DNA of 64,000 nt from Amycolatopsis albispora (GTDB taxonomy: Bacteria > Actinomycetota > Actinomycetes > Mycobacteriales > Pseudonocardiaceae): assembly GCF_003312875.1 (NCBI RefSeq), contig NZ_CP015163.1, positions 5,146,001-5,210,000 on the forward strand, in the 5' to 3' direction. The translations under genes and the position numbers were made by a program. This document shows, piece after piece, positions 1-9,531 of this stretch (positions within the stretch are counted from its first letter, which is position 1; every line of letters begins with the position of its first letter). The notes under the pieces were generated by a model that ran no database searches, was not told the origin of the DNA, and saw only the letters and a program-made list of their open reading frames with translations.

Positions 1-3000
1 GCGCGAACCGGATGCTGTTGCCCTGGGTGGACACCTCGGTCACGCCAGCCGCCCGGCACGCCTGCCGGAACCGCGCCACCGCCAGCAGCCTGCCCACCGA
101 AGCCGGCGGCTGGCCGTACCGGTCGACCAGTTCCTCGCGCACCGCGTCCAGCGCGGCGCCGTCGGTGGCCGCGGCGATCTTGCGGTACGCCTCCAGGCGC
201 AGCCTCTCCCCGGGCACGTAGTCGTGCGGGATGTGCGCGTCCACCGGCAGGTCCACCCTGACCTCGGCGGGTGCCTCGTCCTCCAGCGGCTCGGCGCCCG
301 CGCTGCGGCGGAACACGTCCACCGCCTCGCCGACCAGCCGCACGTACAGGTCGAAGCCGACGCCGGCGATGTGCCCGGACTGCTCCGCGCCCAGGATGTT
401 GCCCGCGCCGCGGATCTCCAGGTCCTTCATCGCGACCGCCATGCCCGCGCCCAGCTCGGTGTTCTGCGCGATGGTGGCCAGCCGGTCGTGCGCGGTCTCG
501 GTGAGCGGCGCCTCCGCCGGGTACAGGAAGTACGCGTACCCGCGCTCGCGGCCGCGGCCGACGCGCCCGCGCAGCTGGTGCAGCTGGGCCAGGCCGAGCA
601 GGTCACCGCGCTCGACGATGAGCGTGTTCGCGTTGGAGATGTCGAGCCCGGTCTCCACGATCGTCGTGCACACCAGCACGTCGAACTCGCGCGCCCAGAA
701 CCCCTCGATGATCTTCTCGAGCTTGTCCTCGTTCATCTGGCCGTGCGCGGTGACCACCCGTGCGTCCGGCACCAGCTCGCGGATGCGCTTCGCCGCCTTC
801 TCGATCGACGAAACCCGGTTGTGCACGTAGAAAACCTGGCCGTCGCGCAGCAGTTCGCGGCGGATGGCGGCGCCGACCTGCTTGTCGTCGTAGGCGCCGA
901 CGTAGGTCAGGATCGGGTGCCTGTCCTCGGGCGGGGTGAGAATGGTGGACATCTCGCGAATGCCCGCCAGCGACATCTCCAGCGTGCGCGGGATCGGCGT
1001 CGCCGACATGGTCAGCACGTCCACGTGCGTGCGCAGCGCCTTGATGTGCTCCTTGTGCTCGACGCCGAACCGCTGCTCCTCGTCCACGATCACCAGGCCG
1101 AGGTCCTGGTAGCGGATCCCGGTCTGCAGCAGGCGGTGCGTGCCGATGACGATGTCCACCTCACCGGCGGCCAGCCCCTCGAGCACCAGGTCCGACTCGG
1201 TCTTCGAGGTGAACCGCGACAGGCCCTTGATGGTCACCGGGAACGACTGCATGCGCTCGGTGAAGGTGCTCAGGTGCTGTTGCGCGAGCAGCGTGGTCGG
1301 CACCAGCACGGCCACCTGCTTGCCGTCCTGCACCGCCTTGAACGCCGCGCGCACGGCGATCTCCGTTTTGCCGTAACCGACATCACCGCAGATCACGCGG
1401 TCCATCGGGACCCCGCGTTCCATGTCGGTCTTGACCTCGTCGATGGCGGCGAGCTGGTCGCCGGTCTCGGTGAACGGGAAGGCGTCCTCCAGCTCGCTCT
1501 GCCACGGCGTGTCCGGGCCGAAGGCGTGGCCGGGCGCGGCCTGGCGGGCGGCGTAGAGCTGCACCAGCTCGGCGGCGATCTCCTTGACCGCCTTGCGCGC
1601 CTTGGCCTTGGTGTTCTTCCAGTCGGAGCCGCCAAGCTTGTTCAGCGTGGGCAGCTCGCCACCGACGTAGCGGGAGACCTCGTCGAGCTGGTCGGTCGGC
1701 ACGAACAGCCGGTCGCCCGGCTGGCCGCGCTTGGACGAGGCGTACTCCAGCAGCAGGTACTCGCGGGTGGCCCCGGCGACCGTGCGCTGCACCATCTCCA
1801 CGAACCGGCCGATGCCGTGCTGGTCGTGCACCACGTAGTCGCCCGCCTTGAGCGCGATCGGATCGACCGCGTTCCGGCGCCGCGACGGCATCTTGGTGTT
1901 CAGGTCCCTTGTGGACGTTCCGGCGCCCGCGCCGCGGCCGGTGAGGTCCGCTTCGCTGAGCACCACCAGCGCCTGGTCCGGCAGCGCGAAACCGTCGACG
2001 AGGCCACCGCAGGTGATCGTCACGACGCCGGTTTCCGGTGCCTTGTCCAGCCGGTCCACCTGGCGCGCGGGCACTTCGGCCGCGCCGAGCTGCTCGGCGA
2101 CCCGGCTGGCCGTGCCGTGCCCGGCGACCACGATCACCGCCGCGCCACCGGACGCGGTGTGCGCACGCAGGTCGGTGATCGCGCGCTCGAACTCGCCGCG
2201 GTAGGCGGGCGCGGCCTCGACCGCGACGTGCACCACGTCCTCGCCCTCGGTGGTCAGCTGCGACAGCGTCCACCACGCGCGCTTGGTGTCCTGCGCGTGC
2301 GCGGCCACCTCGCTCAGGTCGCGGTAGGCCGACGCGCCGAGGTCGATCGGCGCCGAACCCCCGCCCGCGGCCGTGGTCCACGAGGCTTCAAGGAACTCCT
2401 GCCCGGTGCGGACCAGGTCGTGTGCCCGCGCGCGGATCTTCTCCGGGTCGGCGAGCAGCACGTGCGCACCCGCCGGCATCGCGTCGGTGAGCAGCTCCAG
2501 CTCGCCCTCGCACAGCACCGGGATGAGCGCTTCCATGCCCTCGCAAGGGATTCCGTCCGCGAGCTTGGTCAGCATCTCGGCCAGCTGGGCGTCCGCGGCG
2601 TGGGTCTGCGCGAGTTCGGCGGCGCGGGCCTTGACCTCCGGCGTGAGCAGCAGCTCGCGGCACGGCGGCGCGACCACGGCGTCGATCTCGCCCGGCAGCG
2701 ACCGCTGGTCCGACACCGCGAACGCGCGGATCTCGCTGACCTCGTCGCCCCAGAACTCGACGCGGTGCGGGTGCTCGGCGGTCGGCGGGAAGACGTCCAG
2801 GATGCCGCCGCGCACGGCGAACTCACCGCGCTTCTCCACCATGTCGACGCGCGTGTAGGCCAGCTCGACCAGGCGCGAGAGCACGCCCTCGAACTCCTGC
2901 TCGGCGCCGACCCGCAGCTCGACCGGCGCCAGCGTGCCCAGGCCCGGCGCCATCGGCTGGATCAGGCTGCGGACGGTGGCCACCACCACCCGCAGGCCGC

Positions 3001-3358
3001 CGCGATCCGGGCCGTTGAGCCGGTGCAGCACGTCGAGGCGGCGGCCGACGGTGTCCGCGCGCGGCGAGAGGCGCTCGTGCGGCAGCGTTTCCCACGACGG
3101 GAAGTCGGCGACCGCGTCCGGGCCGAGCAGCGCGGACAACGCCGACGTCAGCTCGTCAGCCTCGCGGCCGGTGGCGGTGACCGCGAGCACCGGGCGATCG
3201 GCGCCGTCCGGCGCGGCGAGCGCGGCCGCGACCAGCTGCCGGGCGGCGGTCGGCCCCTGGAGTTCGAGCAGCGGGGCACCCGCGCGGTCGAGCACGGGGC
3301 GCAGCGTGGCGCCGGACAGGGCTGAGCCCACGAGACCGGACAGGACGGCGTCAGTCAC
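1..3358 (-). CDS. mfd: Transcription-repair coupling factor Mfd (3' end outside window)
   Basis: Mfd is the ATP-dependent translocase that removes RNA polymerase stalled at DNA lesions and recruits UvrA. The minus-strand frame opens with GTG at 3358 ([16 protein letters not shown]) behind an AGGGGA ribosome site and stays open to base 1, giving about 1119 codons. Mfd proteins are usually about 1150-1200 residues, so only the C-terminal tail is missing. The Walker A motif GDVGYGKTE is encoded near 1370-1395 and the [13 protein letters not shown] box near 1040-1085, both diagnostic of the Mfd/RecG helicase core. The long plus-strand frame over the same bases is an antisense shadow. The next gene is divergent, 91 bases away. 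Confidence 0.97.
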   Translation of the reverse strand, partial: MTDAVLSGLVGSALSGATLRPVLDRAGAPLLELQGPTAARQLVAAALAAPDGADRPVLAVTATGREADELTSALSALLGPDAVADFPSWETLPHERLSPRADTVGRRLDVLHRLNGPDRGGLRVVVATVRSLIQPMAPGLGTLAPVELRVGAEQEFEGVLSRLVELAYTRVDMVEKRGEFAVRGGILDVFPPTAEHPHRVEFWGDEVSEIRAFAVSDQRSLPGEIDAVVAPPCRELLLTPEVKARAAELAQTHAADAQLAEMLTKLADGIPCEGMEALIPVLCEGELELLTDAMPAGAHVLLADPEKIRARAHDLVRTGQEFLEASWTTAAGGGSAPIDLGASAYRDLSEVAAHAQDTKRAWWTLSQLTTEGEDVVHVAVEAAPAYRGEFERAITDLRAHTASGGAAVIVVAGHGTASRVAEQLGAAEVPARQVDRLDKAPETGVVTITCGGLVDGFALPDQALVVLSEADLTGRGAGAGTSTRDLNTKMPSRRRNAVDPIALKAGDYVVHDQHGIGRFVEMVQRTVAGATREYLLLEYASSKRGQPGDRLFVPTDQLDEVSRYVGGELPTLNKLGGSDWKNTKAKARKAVKEIAAELVQLYAARQAAPGHAFGPDTPWQSELEDAFPFTETGDQLAAIDEVKTDMERGVPMDRVICGDVGYGKTEIAVRAAFKAVQDGKQVAVLVPTTLLAQQHLSTFTERMQSFPVTIKGLSRFTSKTESDLVLEGLAAGEVDIVIGTHRLLQTGIRYQDLGLVIVDEEQRFGVEHKEHIKALRTHVDVLTMSATPIPRTLEMSLAGIREMSTILTPPEDRHPILTYVGAYDDKQVGAAIRRELLRDGQVFYVHNRVSSIEKAAKRIRELVPDARVVTAHGQMNEDKLEKIIEGFWAREFDVLVCTTIVETGLDISNANTLIVERGDLLGLAQLHQLRGRVGRGRERGYAYFLYPAEAPLTETAHDRLATIAQNTELGAGMAVAMKDLEIRGAGNILGAEQSGHIAGVGFDLYVRLVGEAVDVFRRSAGAEPLEDEAPAEVRVDLPVDAHIPHDYVPGERLRLEAYRKIAAATDGAALDAVREELVDRYGQPPASVGRLLAVARFRQACRAAGVTEVSTQGNSIRFA

Positions 3359-3449
3359 CGAAACTTCCCCTCACCTGGTGCGTCCCGCCAAGCCTACGTG
3401 GAGCGGACGACACTTTCGCGGCCGGTCACCACGGTGCATGCTGTGCTCC

Positions 3450-4673
3450 ATGCCCGCACGAAAAGCCGGATTCGCGATGATCGCCGCGCTGGTCGCGCTC
3501 ACCTCGGCCTGCAGCGACACGCCCCCCGCGCCGGACGCCGCCACGCCGGCGCCTGCCCCGTCGAACGCCGCGCCCGCCGGGAAACCGGGCAGCCTCGCGC
3601 TCCAGGTCGAGGAGGTCACCGGCGGGCTCACGCACGGCTGGGACATCGGCTTCCTGCCCGACGGCAAGGCGCTCGTCACGCAGCGGCCCGGCAAGATCGC
3701 GCTGGTCTCCGGGCTGCAGCCGGGGGCAACCGCGACCGAGGTGAAGGCCGACTTCTCCGACCTGTTCGTGGAGCACGAAAGCGGGCTGCTCGGCCTGGTC
3801 GTGCACCCCGATTTCGCCCAATCGCGCAGGTTCACCACCTGTCAGAACTACAAACAGGGCGAGACGCCGACCGACGTCCGGCTGATCACCTGGACGCTGT
3901 CCGCCGACGGCACCTCCGCGCAGCGCGTGCAGACGCTGCTGACCGGCATGCCGGTGAACCCGAACGGCAGGCACAGCGGCTGCCGGCCGACGCTGGCCGA
4001 GGACGGCGCGCTGCTGGTCGGCACCGGGGACGCGGCCGACAACCCGGACGTGCCGCAGGACCGCACCAATCTCGGCGGCAAGGTGCTGCGGATCGACCTG
4101 AACACCGGGGAAGGCCTGCCGGACAACCCGTTCGCGTCCTCGGCGAACGCGAACGAACGGCGCGTCTACACCTACGGCCACCGGAACGTGCAGGGCGTGG
4201 CCGTGCGCACCGGAACCGGGCAGGTTTTTGTCTCCGAGCACGGGCCGACGAACTTCGACGAGCTGAGCCTGGTCAAGGCGGGCGGCAACTACGGGTGGGA
4301 CCCGTCGCAGGGCGGCACGGTCGACGAGTACGACGAGAGCGTGCCGATGACCGACCTGGAGCGGTTCCCCGACGCCGTGCCGCAGGCGTGGACCTCGGGC
4401 AAGACCACCGAAGCCCCGTCCGGCGCGACCTTCCTGACCGGCCCGCAGTGGGGCGACCTCGACGGGCGGATGGTGCTGGCGGCGCTGCGCGGGCAGAAGC
4501 TGCTGGTGTTCACCATGGACGGTCCGGGCGCGGTGACCGACGTGTACCTGCCGCCGGAGTTCAACGCCGAGTTCGGCAGGCTGCGCGGGGTGCGCACCGG
4601 CCCGGATGGCGCTCTCTACGTCACCACCTCGACCGGCACCGACGACAAGCTGCTGCGGGTCACCCTGGCCTGA
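3450..4673 (+). CDS. PQQ-type glucose/sorbosone dehydrogenase family lipoprotein
   Basis: This is a predicted exported lipoprotein of about 407 residues. It starts MPARKAGFAMIAALVAL and has a lipobox ending LTSAC, so Cys would be lipidated near residue 22. The rest is a six-bladed beta-propeller of the glucose/sorbosone dehydrogenase (YliI/aldose sugar dehydrogenase) family, shown by HGWDIGFLPDGKALVTQR, ESGLLGLVVHPDF, GHRNVQGVAV and GGNYGWDP. Family members oxidise sugars with PQQ, but the actinobacterial substrates are mostly unknown. An upstream in-frame ATG lies at 3438; 3450 is preferred because it gives a normal lipoprotein signal. No good ribosome site is visible. The gene is divergent from mfd and is followed by a palindrome split by an insertion sequence. 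Confidence 0.88.
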   Translation: MPARKAGFAMIAALVALTSACSDTPPAPDAATPAPAPSNAAPAGKPGSLALQVEEVTGGLTHGWDIGFLPDGKALVTQRPGKIALVSGLQPGATATEVKADFSDLFVEHESGLLGLVVHPDFAQSRRFTTCQNYKQGETPTDVRLITWTLSADGTSAQRVQTLLTGMPVNPNGRHSGCRPTLAEDGALLVGTGDAADNPDVPQDRTNLGGKVLRIDLNTGEGLPDNPFASSANANERRVYTYGHRNVQGVAVRTGTGQVFVSEHGPTNFDELSLVKAGGNYGWDPSQGGTVDEYDESVPMTDLERFPDAVPQAWTSGKTTEAPSGATFLTGPQWGDLDGRMVLAALRGQKLLVFTMDGPGAVTDVYLPPEFNAEFGRLRGVRTGPDGALYVTTSTGTDDKLLRVTLA

Positions 4674-4682
4674 GCGGGCAAC

Positions 4683-4706
4683 GTCACGAATGTGGCTTTC
4701 GAGACG
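4683..4706. repeat. Left half of palindromic repeat interrupted by an IS
   Basis: These 24 bases (GTCACGAATGTGGCTTTC plus GAGACG) form the left arm of the window's recurrent intergenic palindrome. The matching right arm lies 1.6 kb away at 6343-6366. The intact copies elsewhere show that the two arms were originally separated only by a short loop. Confidence 0.9.
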
Positions 4707-4711
4707 TTTTT

Positions 4712-4748
4712 CCTGGATCCACCGATGTGTTTTGTCGGTGGATCCAGG
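4712..4748. repeat. Hairpin at left end of the IS
   Basis: CCTGGATCCACCGA (4712-4725) and TCGGTGGATCCAGG (4735-4748) form a perfect 14-bp inverted repeat around a 9-base loop. The inner arm repeats the terminal inverted repeat in the orientation of the right end. It lies downstream of the transposase stop, so it could act as a transcription terminator or as a secondary transposase site. Confidence 0.8.
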
Positions 4749-4843
4749 TGGTGGTTGTTGATCTTGTGGTGGTGGTTGGGCGTGTGGGATTGACCGGTCT
4801 CGCATCCGGTGTGTCCACTGTGGCTTGGTTGTGGGGTTGGGGG

Positions 4844-6217
4844 TCAGGGTGTCCGGGTGTGGGTGGCGGTGAATAGGCCCTGGTAGCTGGCTTGCCAGGG
4901 CCAGTTGGTGGGCAGTCGCAGGGTGATGCGGCGGGCGGTGCGGATGATGCGGGCTGGGATGGTGATCAGGTGCCGGCGGAGGGTGCCGGTGCGGGCTTTG
5001 GCGTGAAAGACGCTGGCCAGGCAGCCGGCGGCGCGGAGCAGGTTGTGGGTGAGGCAGGCCAGGATCAGCCAGGCGTGGTTGGCCGGGAAGCGGCCTGAGG
5101 GGAAATGTGCCAGGGCGGAATCGTTGAGGTCGGCGAAGACCTGCTCGATGATCGCGTGCTCGCGGTGGTGCTGGTCGGCGGTGGGCAGGTCGAAGCCGGT
5201 GTCGGTGAAGATCGCGTGGTAGTTCCAGGCGCGGAACAACTCGCCCTGGTCGTTGCGCTTGTTTCTCGGGGTGCGGCGGACCAGCAGCCGTGCGGTGACC
5301 TGGCGGCCGGGGTTCTGGGTGGTGTTGACGAACGCGGTCAGGGTGGTTTCGGCGATCTGCGCGTGCGTGATCAACTCGCCGGTGTCGGGGTCGGGGATCG
5401 GGTGACGGTAGGCGATCTCGGTCCAGTCGTCCTCGCCGATCCGGTCGATCACAGCCTGGGTGGCCACGTTTTTCTGGGCGGTGACCGAGAAGGACGCGCC
5501 CGCTGCGCGGATCGCGGCGATGATCGGGCCGGTGAAGAACGCCGAGTCGGCGCGGACCACGATCATGCCGGTCGCCCCGGCCCGGCGGGCCAGCCCGATC
5601 GCTTCGGTGATCATCGAGGCCGCCCCGCGGCGGGAATCGCAGGTCCCGCCGCGCAGCCGGGCGGTCAGGATCACCGGCGCGCAGACCGGGCTCGACAGCG
5701 TGGCGATCAGGTGGTTCAGGCCCCGGACCCCGGTGTAGCCGAATCCGCTGCCCTGTTTGCGGTGACCATAGGTTCGCTTGATTTTGGCGTCGATATCGAC
5801 AAACGCCAGCCGGTCGACCCCGGCCAGCAGTGACGGCACCCGCCCGGCCAGCCGGACCAGGGCCTCCCCGGCAGCGGAGGCGAGCTGGCGGGCGTGGCCG
5901 TGGGTGAACCCGCGCAGCCACGAACCGCAGGTCGAAGGCGCCCGCACCCGATCGAACAACCGCCCCATCCCGCCGTGCCGGATCACATCCAGGTCATCGA
6001 TCGAATCAGCACCAGCCACCATCCCGGCCACGACCGAGAGGGCTTTCGCGTCCGTGTTCGCCCCGACCGCCATCCCCAGATCGACCCGCTCATCGATCAA
6101 CACACCCAGGCCGATGCCCTCGGCCAGCCGCAGCATCGGCACCAGCCCCGCGCACGACACGAGACTCTCCTCGTCGAACCTCACCGACACCGACCCGGCG
6201 CTATGAGACGATCGCAT
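4844..6217 (-). CDS. IS1380-family transposase
   Basis: This 457-residue DDE transposase moves the surrounding insertion sequence. Candidate catalytic acids are in FVDIDAK (about residue 140), VVRADSAFF (about 225) and EHAIIEQVFADLN (about 365), the spacing expected for transposase group 1. It begins MRSSHSAGSVSVRFDEESLV, a typical start for actinobacterial IS1380 proteins, and its length fits the family. No frameshift or internal stop is present. It is the only gene in the element and faces away from the SDR end. Confidence 0.95.
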   Translation of the reverse strand: MRSSHSAGSVSVRFDEESLVSCAGLVPMLRLAEGIGLGVLIDERVDLGMAVGANTDAKALSVVAGMVAGADSIDDLDVIRHGGMGRLFDRVRAPSTCGSWLRGFTHGHARQLASAAGEALVRLAGRVPSLLAGVDRLAFVDIDAKIKRTYGHRKQGSGFGYTGVRGLNHLIATLSSPVCAPVILTARLRGGTCDSRRGAASMITEAIGLARRAGATGMIVVRADSAFFTGPIIAAIRAAGASFSVTAQKNVATQAVIDRIGEDDWTEIAYRHPIPDPDTGELITHAQIAETTLTAFVNTTQNPGRQVTARLLVRRTPRNKRNDQGELFRAWNYHAIFTDTGFDLPTADQHHREHAIIEQVFADLNDSALAHFPSGRFPANHAWLILACLTHNLLRAAGCLASVFHAKARTGTLRRHLITIPARIIRTARRITLRLPTNWPWQASYQGLFTATHTRTP

Positions 6218-6342
6218 CCAGCAGATGCCCTCTCACTCAGTGGACTTTGTTCCCTCGCAAGAACAATCATCCCAAGTCAGAGGGCATCTGCCCCTCAACG
6301 ACACCACTCCACCACCACAAACACCGGTGGATCCAGGTTTTT

Positions 6343-6366
6343 CGTCCCGAAAGCCACATTCGTGAC
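6343..6366. repeat. Right half of palindromic repeat interrupted by an IS
   Basis: These 24 bases (CGTCCCGAAAGCCACATTCGTGAC) pair with 4683-4706 with a single mismatch (GAGACG against GGGACG). With the IS and one target duplication removed, the site would be a normal palindrome with a TTTTT loop. It ends 2 bases before the SDR stop codon. Confidence 0.9.
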
Positions 6367-6368
6367 AC

Positions 6369-7094
6369 TCAGGAGCCCAGGTGGGCGCCGCCGTTGACGT
6401 GGAGGACCTGGCCGGTGATGTGCCCGGCGCCCTCACCGGCCAGGAAGACCACCGCGTCGGCGATCTCGTCCGGCTGCCCCGCGCGCTTGTTGATCGCCGC
6501 GGACAGCCTGCTCTCCAGCCACTTCTCGTCCAGTGTGCCCTGGAAGAACTCGGTTTCCAGCACCACGCCCGGCGCGACGACGTTCGCCGTGGCGCCCGAG
6601 GTGCCCAGTTGCTTGGCCAGGTTGACGTTCCACGACTCCAGCGCCGCCTTGGCCGCGCCGTACGAACCGGAACCGGCCTTCGCCGCGATCGAGCCGATGG
6701 TCACCACCCGCGCCCGCTCGGCCAGCCGCGGCTGCAGCGCGGTGGTGATCAGGACCGTGGTCAGCACGTTCGCCTCGTAGTTCGCGCGCCACGCGTCGGC
6801 CACCCCGGCCAGGTCGGTGGCCTTCTCGCGGACGCGGTCGGTGTTGCCGCCCGCGTTGTTCACCAGCACGTCGACGCGTTCCGGCAACTCCGCGAGCGCC
6901 CGCTCGACCGCGGCCGGGTCCGCCGCGTCGAAGGCCACGTACTTCGCGCCGAGCAACGCGGCCGACTCGGCCAGCACGCCCTCGCGGCGCCCGGTGATGG
7001 TGACGCTCTCCCCCGCCGCCGCGAACTTCGCGGCCACGGCGTAGCCGATCCCGGTGCCCCCACCGGTGACGACGACTTCCCTGCTCTGCCCCAT
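6369..7094 (-). CDS. SDR family NAD(P)-dependent oxidoreductase
   Basis: This is a classical short-chain dehydrogenase of 241 residues. The nucleotide-binding motif TGGGTGIG is near residue 10, NNAG near 80, the active-site Ser in VVTIGS, and SYGAAK supplies the catalytic Tyr and Lys. The C-terminal GHITGQVLHVNGG is typical of FabG-like reductases. The ATG at 7094 follows a GGGGAA ribosome site. The substrate cannot be read from sequence. It is divergent from the isochorismatase-fold gene, 88 bases away, so the two may share a control region. Confidence 0.9.
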   Translation of the reverse strand: MGQSREVVVTGGGTGIGYAVAAKFAAAGESVTITGRREGVLAESAALLGAKYVAFDAADPAAVERALAELPERVDVLVNNAGGNTDRVREKATDLAGVADAWRANYEANVLTTVLITTALQPRLAERARVVTIGSIAAKAGSGSYGAAKAALESWNVNLAKQLGTSGATANVVAPGVVLETEFFQGTLDEKWLESRLSAAINKRAGQPDEIADAVVFLAGEGAGHITGQVLHVNGGAHLGS

Positions 7095-7182
7095 CGTGTT
7101 CCCCTTGCTACGGTAAGCGCTTTCAGCGTTGTCGACGGCGGCGGGAAACCGACCATACCCGATCGCCCCCTACCCTGCGCCC

Positions 7183-7686
7183 ATGATCTTTTCCCCGGCC
7201 ACCACCGCACTGGTACTCGTCGACCTGCAGCCGCGCACCCTGGGCATGCTGCCGTGGGAGCCGTACACCGGGGAGCGCGTGGCGTCGGTCGCGCTCGAGC
7301 TGCGAGCCGCCTTCCACGCCGCGAACGCGCCGGTTTTTGTGGTGCGGCACCACTACCCGGACGGCGAAGGCGCCGAGCTGGTCTTCAGCCTCGACGACCG
7401 CGAAACGCTGGTCACCAAGCGGACGGTCGGCGCCTTCCAGGGCACCGGCCTCGACCAGGGACTGCGCGCGGCGAACGTGGAAACTGTCGTATTTGCCGGA
7501 ATAGCCACGAATTTCGGGGTGGAATCGAGCCTGCGTGCCGCGCTCGACCTCGGTTACGAAGTGGTCGCCGTGTCCGACGCGATGACCTCGATCGACGCCG
7601 AAAGCCACCACCTGGCCGTGTCGAAGATCTTCCCGCGGCTCGGCCGCGTGGTCACCGCCGCGGAACTGCTACGGGCTGAGCCGTAG
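7183..7686 (+). CDS. Isochorismatase-fold hydrolase lacking the usual Cys nucleophile
   Basis: A 167-residue single-domain protein with the isochorismatase/nicotinamidase fold. The conserved Asp is in LVLVDLQ near residue 15 and the conserved Lys in VTKRTVGAF near 80. The motif that normally carries the nucleophilic Cys reads GIATNFGVESSLRAA, with Gly at the expected Cys position. Several actinobacterial relatives share this change, so it may be a different enzyme type rather than an inactive copy. The start at 7183 gives the family length; an upstream GTG frame is longer than needed. Its end overlaps the convergent tetR gene by 18 bases. Confidence 0.85.
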   Translation: MIFSPATTALVLVDLQPRTLGMLPWEPYTGERVASVALELRAAFHAANAPVFVVRHHYPDGEGAELVFSLDDRETLVTKRTVGAFQGTGLDQGLRAANVETVVFAGIATNFGVESSLRAALDLGYEVVAVSDAMTSIDAESHHLAVSKIFPRLGRVVTAAELLRAEP

Positions 7687-8340
7687 CTTCGGCTTGTGCT
7701 CCAGGTGGGACAGGCCGTTCCAGGCCAGGTTGACCAGGTGCGCGGCCACTTCGTCCCGCTTCGGCTTGCGGGCGTCGAGCCACCACTGCCCGGTCAGCGC
7801 CACCATGCCCACCAGCGACTGCGCGTACAGCGCGGCGAGCTTCTCGTCGTACCCGCGCGCGGCGAACTGCTGGGCCAGGATGTGCTCGACCTGGCTGGCG
7901 ATGTCGTTGAGCAGGGTGGAAAAGGTGCCCGTGGAACTGGCCACCGGCGAATCGCGGACCAGGATGCGGAAGCCGTCGTGGGAGTCCTCGACGTAGGACA
8001 GCAGCGCGATCGCCGCCTGCTCCAGCATCACCCTCGGGTGCCCACCGTGCAAAGTGGACACCATGCGGTCCAGCAGCAGCTGGGTCTCGCGGTCCACCAC
8101 CACCGCGTAGATGCCCTCTTTGCCGCCGAAGTGCTCGTACACCACGGGTTTCGAGACGTTGGCGCGATGCGCGATCTCCTCGATCGACGCGCCCTCGAAC
8201 CCCTTTTCGGCGAACAGGGCCCGCGCCACGTCCAGCAGCTGCTGGCGGCGTTCGGCCCCGGTCATCCGGACACGGGTCACCGGGGTGCTGGGACGCACCC
8301 CGGTGATCCCCTCACGTTTCCCCCGACGTTTGGCCGCCAC
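7669..8340 (-). CDS. TetR/AcrR family regulator, probable control of the adjacent desaturase
   Basis: The helix-turn-helix lies near residues 45-75 (EGASIEEIAHRANVSKPVVYEHF), followed by a TetR ligand-binding domain of about 140 residues. It is positioned like Rv1019 beside mfd/glmU in mycobacteria. The gene is directly downstream of the fatty-acid desaturase on the same strand with a 29-base gap, so the two probably form an operon and the regulator may sense lipids or acyl-CoA. GTG at 8340 gives 223 residues; ATG at 8265 is an alternative start that would remove a basic 25-residue leader. A palindrome upstream of the desaturase is a candidate operator. Confidence 0.88.
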   Translation of the reverse strand: MAAKRRGKREGITGVRPSTPVTRVRMTGAERRQQLLDVARALFAEKGFEGASIEEIAHRANVSKPVVYEHFGGKEGIYAVVVDRETQLLLDRMVSTLHGGHPRVMLEQAAIALLSYVEDSHDGFRILVRDSPVASSTGTFSTLLNDIASQVEHILAQQFAARGYDEKLAALYAQSLVGMVALTGQWWLDARKPKRDEVAAHLVNLAWNGLSHLEHKPKLRLSP

Positions 8341-8369
8341 CGGGGCAGCCTAGCGCCCGGGCGCGAGCC

Positions 8370-9332
8370 CTAGTGGCTCTCCGTCGAAAGCCGGGCCAGC
8401 CGCTGCGGCGTCGGCCACCGCACGCTGTGCACCCAGCCGAGCTTTTCGAAGATCCAGATCAGCCGCGCGGAGATGTCGATCTGCCCGCGCTGCACGCCGT
8501 GCCGCGCCGAGGTCGGGTCCGCGTGGTGCAGGTTGTGCCACGACTCGCCGAAGCTGAAGATGGCCAGCGGCCAGAAGTTCGCCGACCGGTCGCGCGCGGT
8601 GAACGGGCGCTCGCCGATCATGTGGCAGATCGAGTTGACCGACCAGGTCACGTGGTGCAGCACGCAGATCCGGACCAGCCCGGCCCAGAAGAACGCGGTC
8701 ACCGCGCCCCACCACGACCAGGTGATCAGCCCGCCGAGCAGGGCGGGGGCGAACAGGCTGACCGCGGCCCACAGCCCGAACAGGCTGTTCACCCTGGCGA
8801 TCGCCGGGTCCTTGACCAGGTCGGGGGCGAACCGCTCGGCGTTGGTCTGGTCGCGCTCGAACAGCCAGCCCATGTGCGCGTGCCAGAAGCCCTTGGCCAC
8901 CGCCACCGGGGTGGTGCCGAAGGCCCACGGCGAGTGCGGGTCGCCGTCGCGGTCGGAGAACGCGTGGTGGCGGCGGTGGTCGGCGACCCAGGTGATCACC
9001 GGGCCCTGCAGCGCCAGGCTGCCGGAGATGGCCAGCACCACCCGCAGCCACGGCTTGGCCTTGAACGAGCCGTGCGTGAAGTAGCGGTGGAAGGCGACCG
9101 TGATGCCCAGCCCGCTCACGCAGTAGAAGAACACGAAGAGCCCGACGTCCACCCAGCTCAGGCCCCACCCCCAGGCGAAGGGAACCGCGACCAGCAGCGC
9201 CAGCAGGGGTGCGATGACCCCCAGGTAGACCGAGAACTGGATGGGAAAGGACCGCTGACCGCTGAGGACCGGTTTGGGGCCTTTGGCTGCTGGGGAATCT
9301 CCGGAGGCGGAACGGTCAAGGGTGGCCGTCAT
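8370..9332 (-). CDS. Acyl-CoA/acyl-lipid Delta9-type fatty acid desaturase
   Basis: This membrane di-iron desaturase introduces a cis double bond into fatty acyl chains. All three histidine boxes are present: HRYFTH near residue 85, HRRHH near 120 and HNLHH near 265. Hydrophobic pairs of membrane segments lie between them (residues about 30-80 and 175-210). ATG at 9332 has AGGAAG 11 bases upstream; a GTG at 9341 lies too close to that site. The protein has 320 residues, normal for the stearoyl-CoA desaturase group. It appears to head an operon with the tetR gene downstream. Confidence 0.93.
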   Translation of the reverse strand: MTATLDRSASGDSPAAKGPKPVLSGQRSFPIQFSVYLGVIAPLLALLVAVPFAWGWGLSWVDVGLFVFFYCVSGLGITVAFHRYFTHGSFKAKPWLRVVLAISGSLALQGPVITWVADHRRHHAFSDRDGDPHSPWAFGTTPVAVAKGFWHAHMGWLFERDQTNAERFAPDLVKDPAIARVNSLFGLWAAVSLFAPALLGGLITWSWWGAVTAFFWAGLVRICVLHHVTWSVNSICHMIGERPFTARDRSANFWPLAIFSFGESWHNLHHADPTSARHGVQRGQIDISARLIWIFEKLGWVHSVRWPTPQRLARLSTESH

Positions 9333-9391
9333 ACACGTCACTTCTTCCTACGGTGGACCCCTCATCACCAAGGGTGTCCTTACCTACGATG

Positions 9392-9404
9392 CCGTAAGTT
9401 ACGG
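9392..9404. promoter_or_regulatory. Candidate TetR operator upstream of desaturase
   Basis: CCGTAA-G-TTACGG is a perfect 13-bp palindrome 60 bases upstream of the desaturase ATG. Its position suggests a binding site for the TetR regulator encoded downstream in the same unit. The assignment is inference. Confidence 0.5.
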
Positions 9405-9531
9405 TACCGGAAGTTCCCCGGCATGGGGAGAGTCAAACCTCGCGGGGGCATACGCCACCAGGCATGATCGCGCGCGAGGCCAACCCGTGTGGCCCGGCTC
9501 GCACCGGGCTGGCTATCCTGACCAGGCACGA

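Larger units (their letters stand above)
4712..6337. mobile_element. IS1380-family insertion sequence, complete
   Basis: This is a 1626-bp element with terminal inverted repeats that begin CCTGGATCCACCG at both ends (4712 inward, 6337 inward). After this shared 13-bp core the ends continue with similar but gapped T-rich sequence. A run of five T lies directly outside each end (4707-4711 and 6338-6342), giving a target duplication of TTTT or TTTTT; 4 bp is usual for IS1380. One transposase gene on the minus strand fills the element. Both ends and the reading frame look intact, so it may be active. It sits exactly in the loop of a chromosomal palindrome. Confidence 0.93.

Noticed and set aside
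224..3325. Open plus-strand frame of 1033 codons
   Set aside because: It is the antisense of mfd, whose minus-strand frame carries clear Mfd motifs. The frame is His/Arg/Gly-rich nonsense typical of high-GC antisense.
7095..7182. LacI-like operator at AAGCGCTT between the SDR and isochorismatase genes
   Set aside because: Only an 8-bp palindrome with no flanking symmetry and no LacI-type gene nearby; chance occurrence is likely at this GC content.
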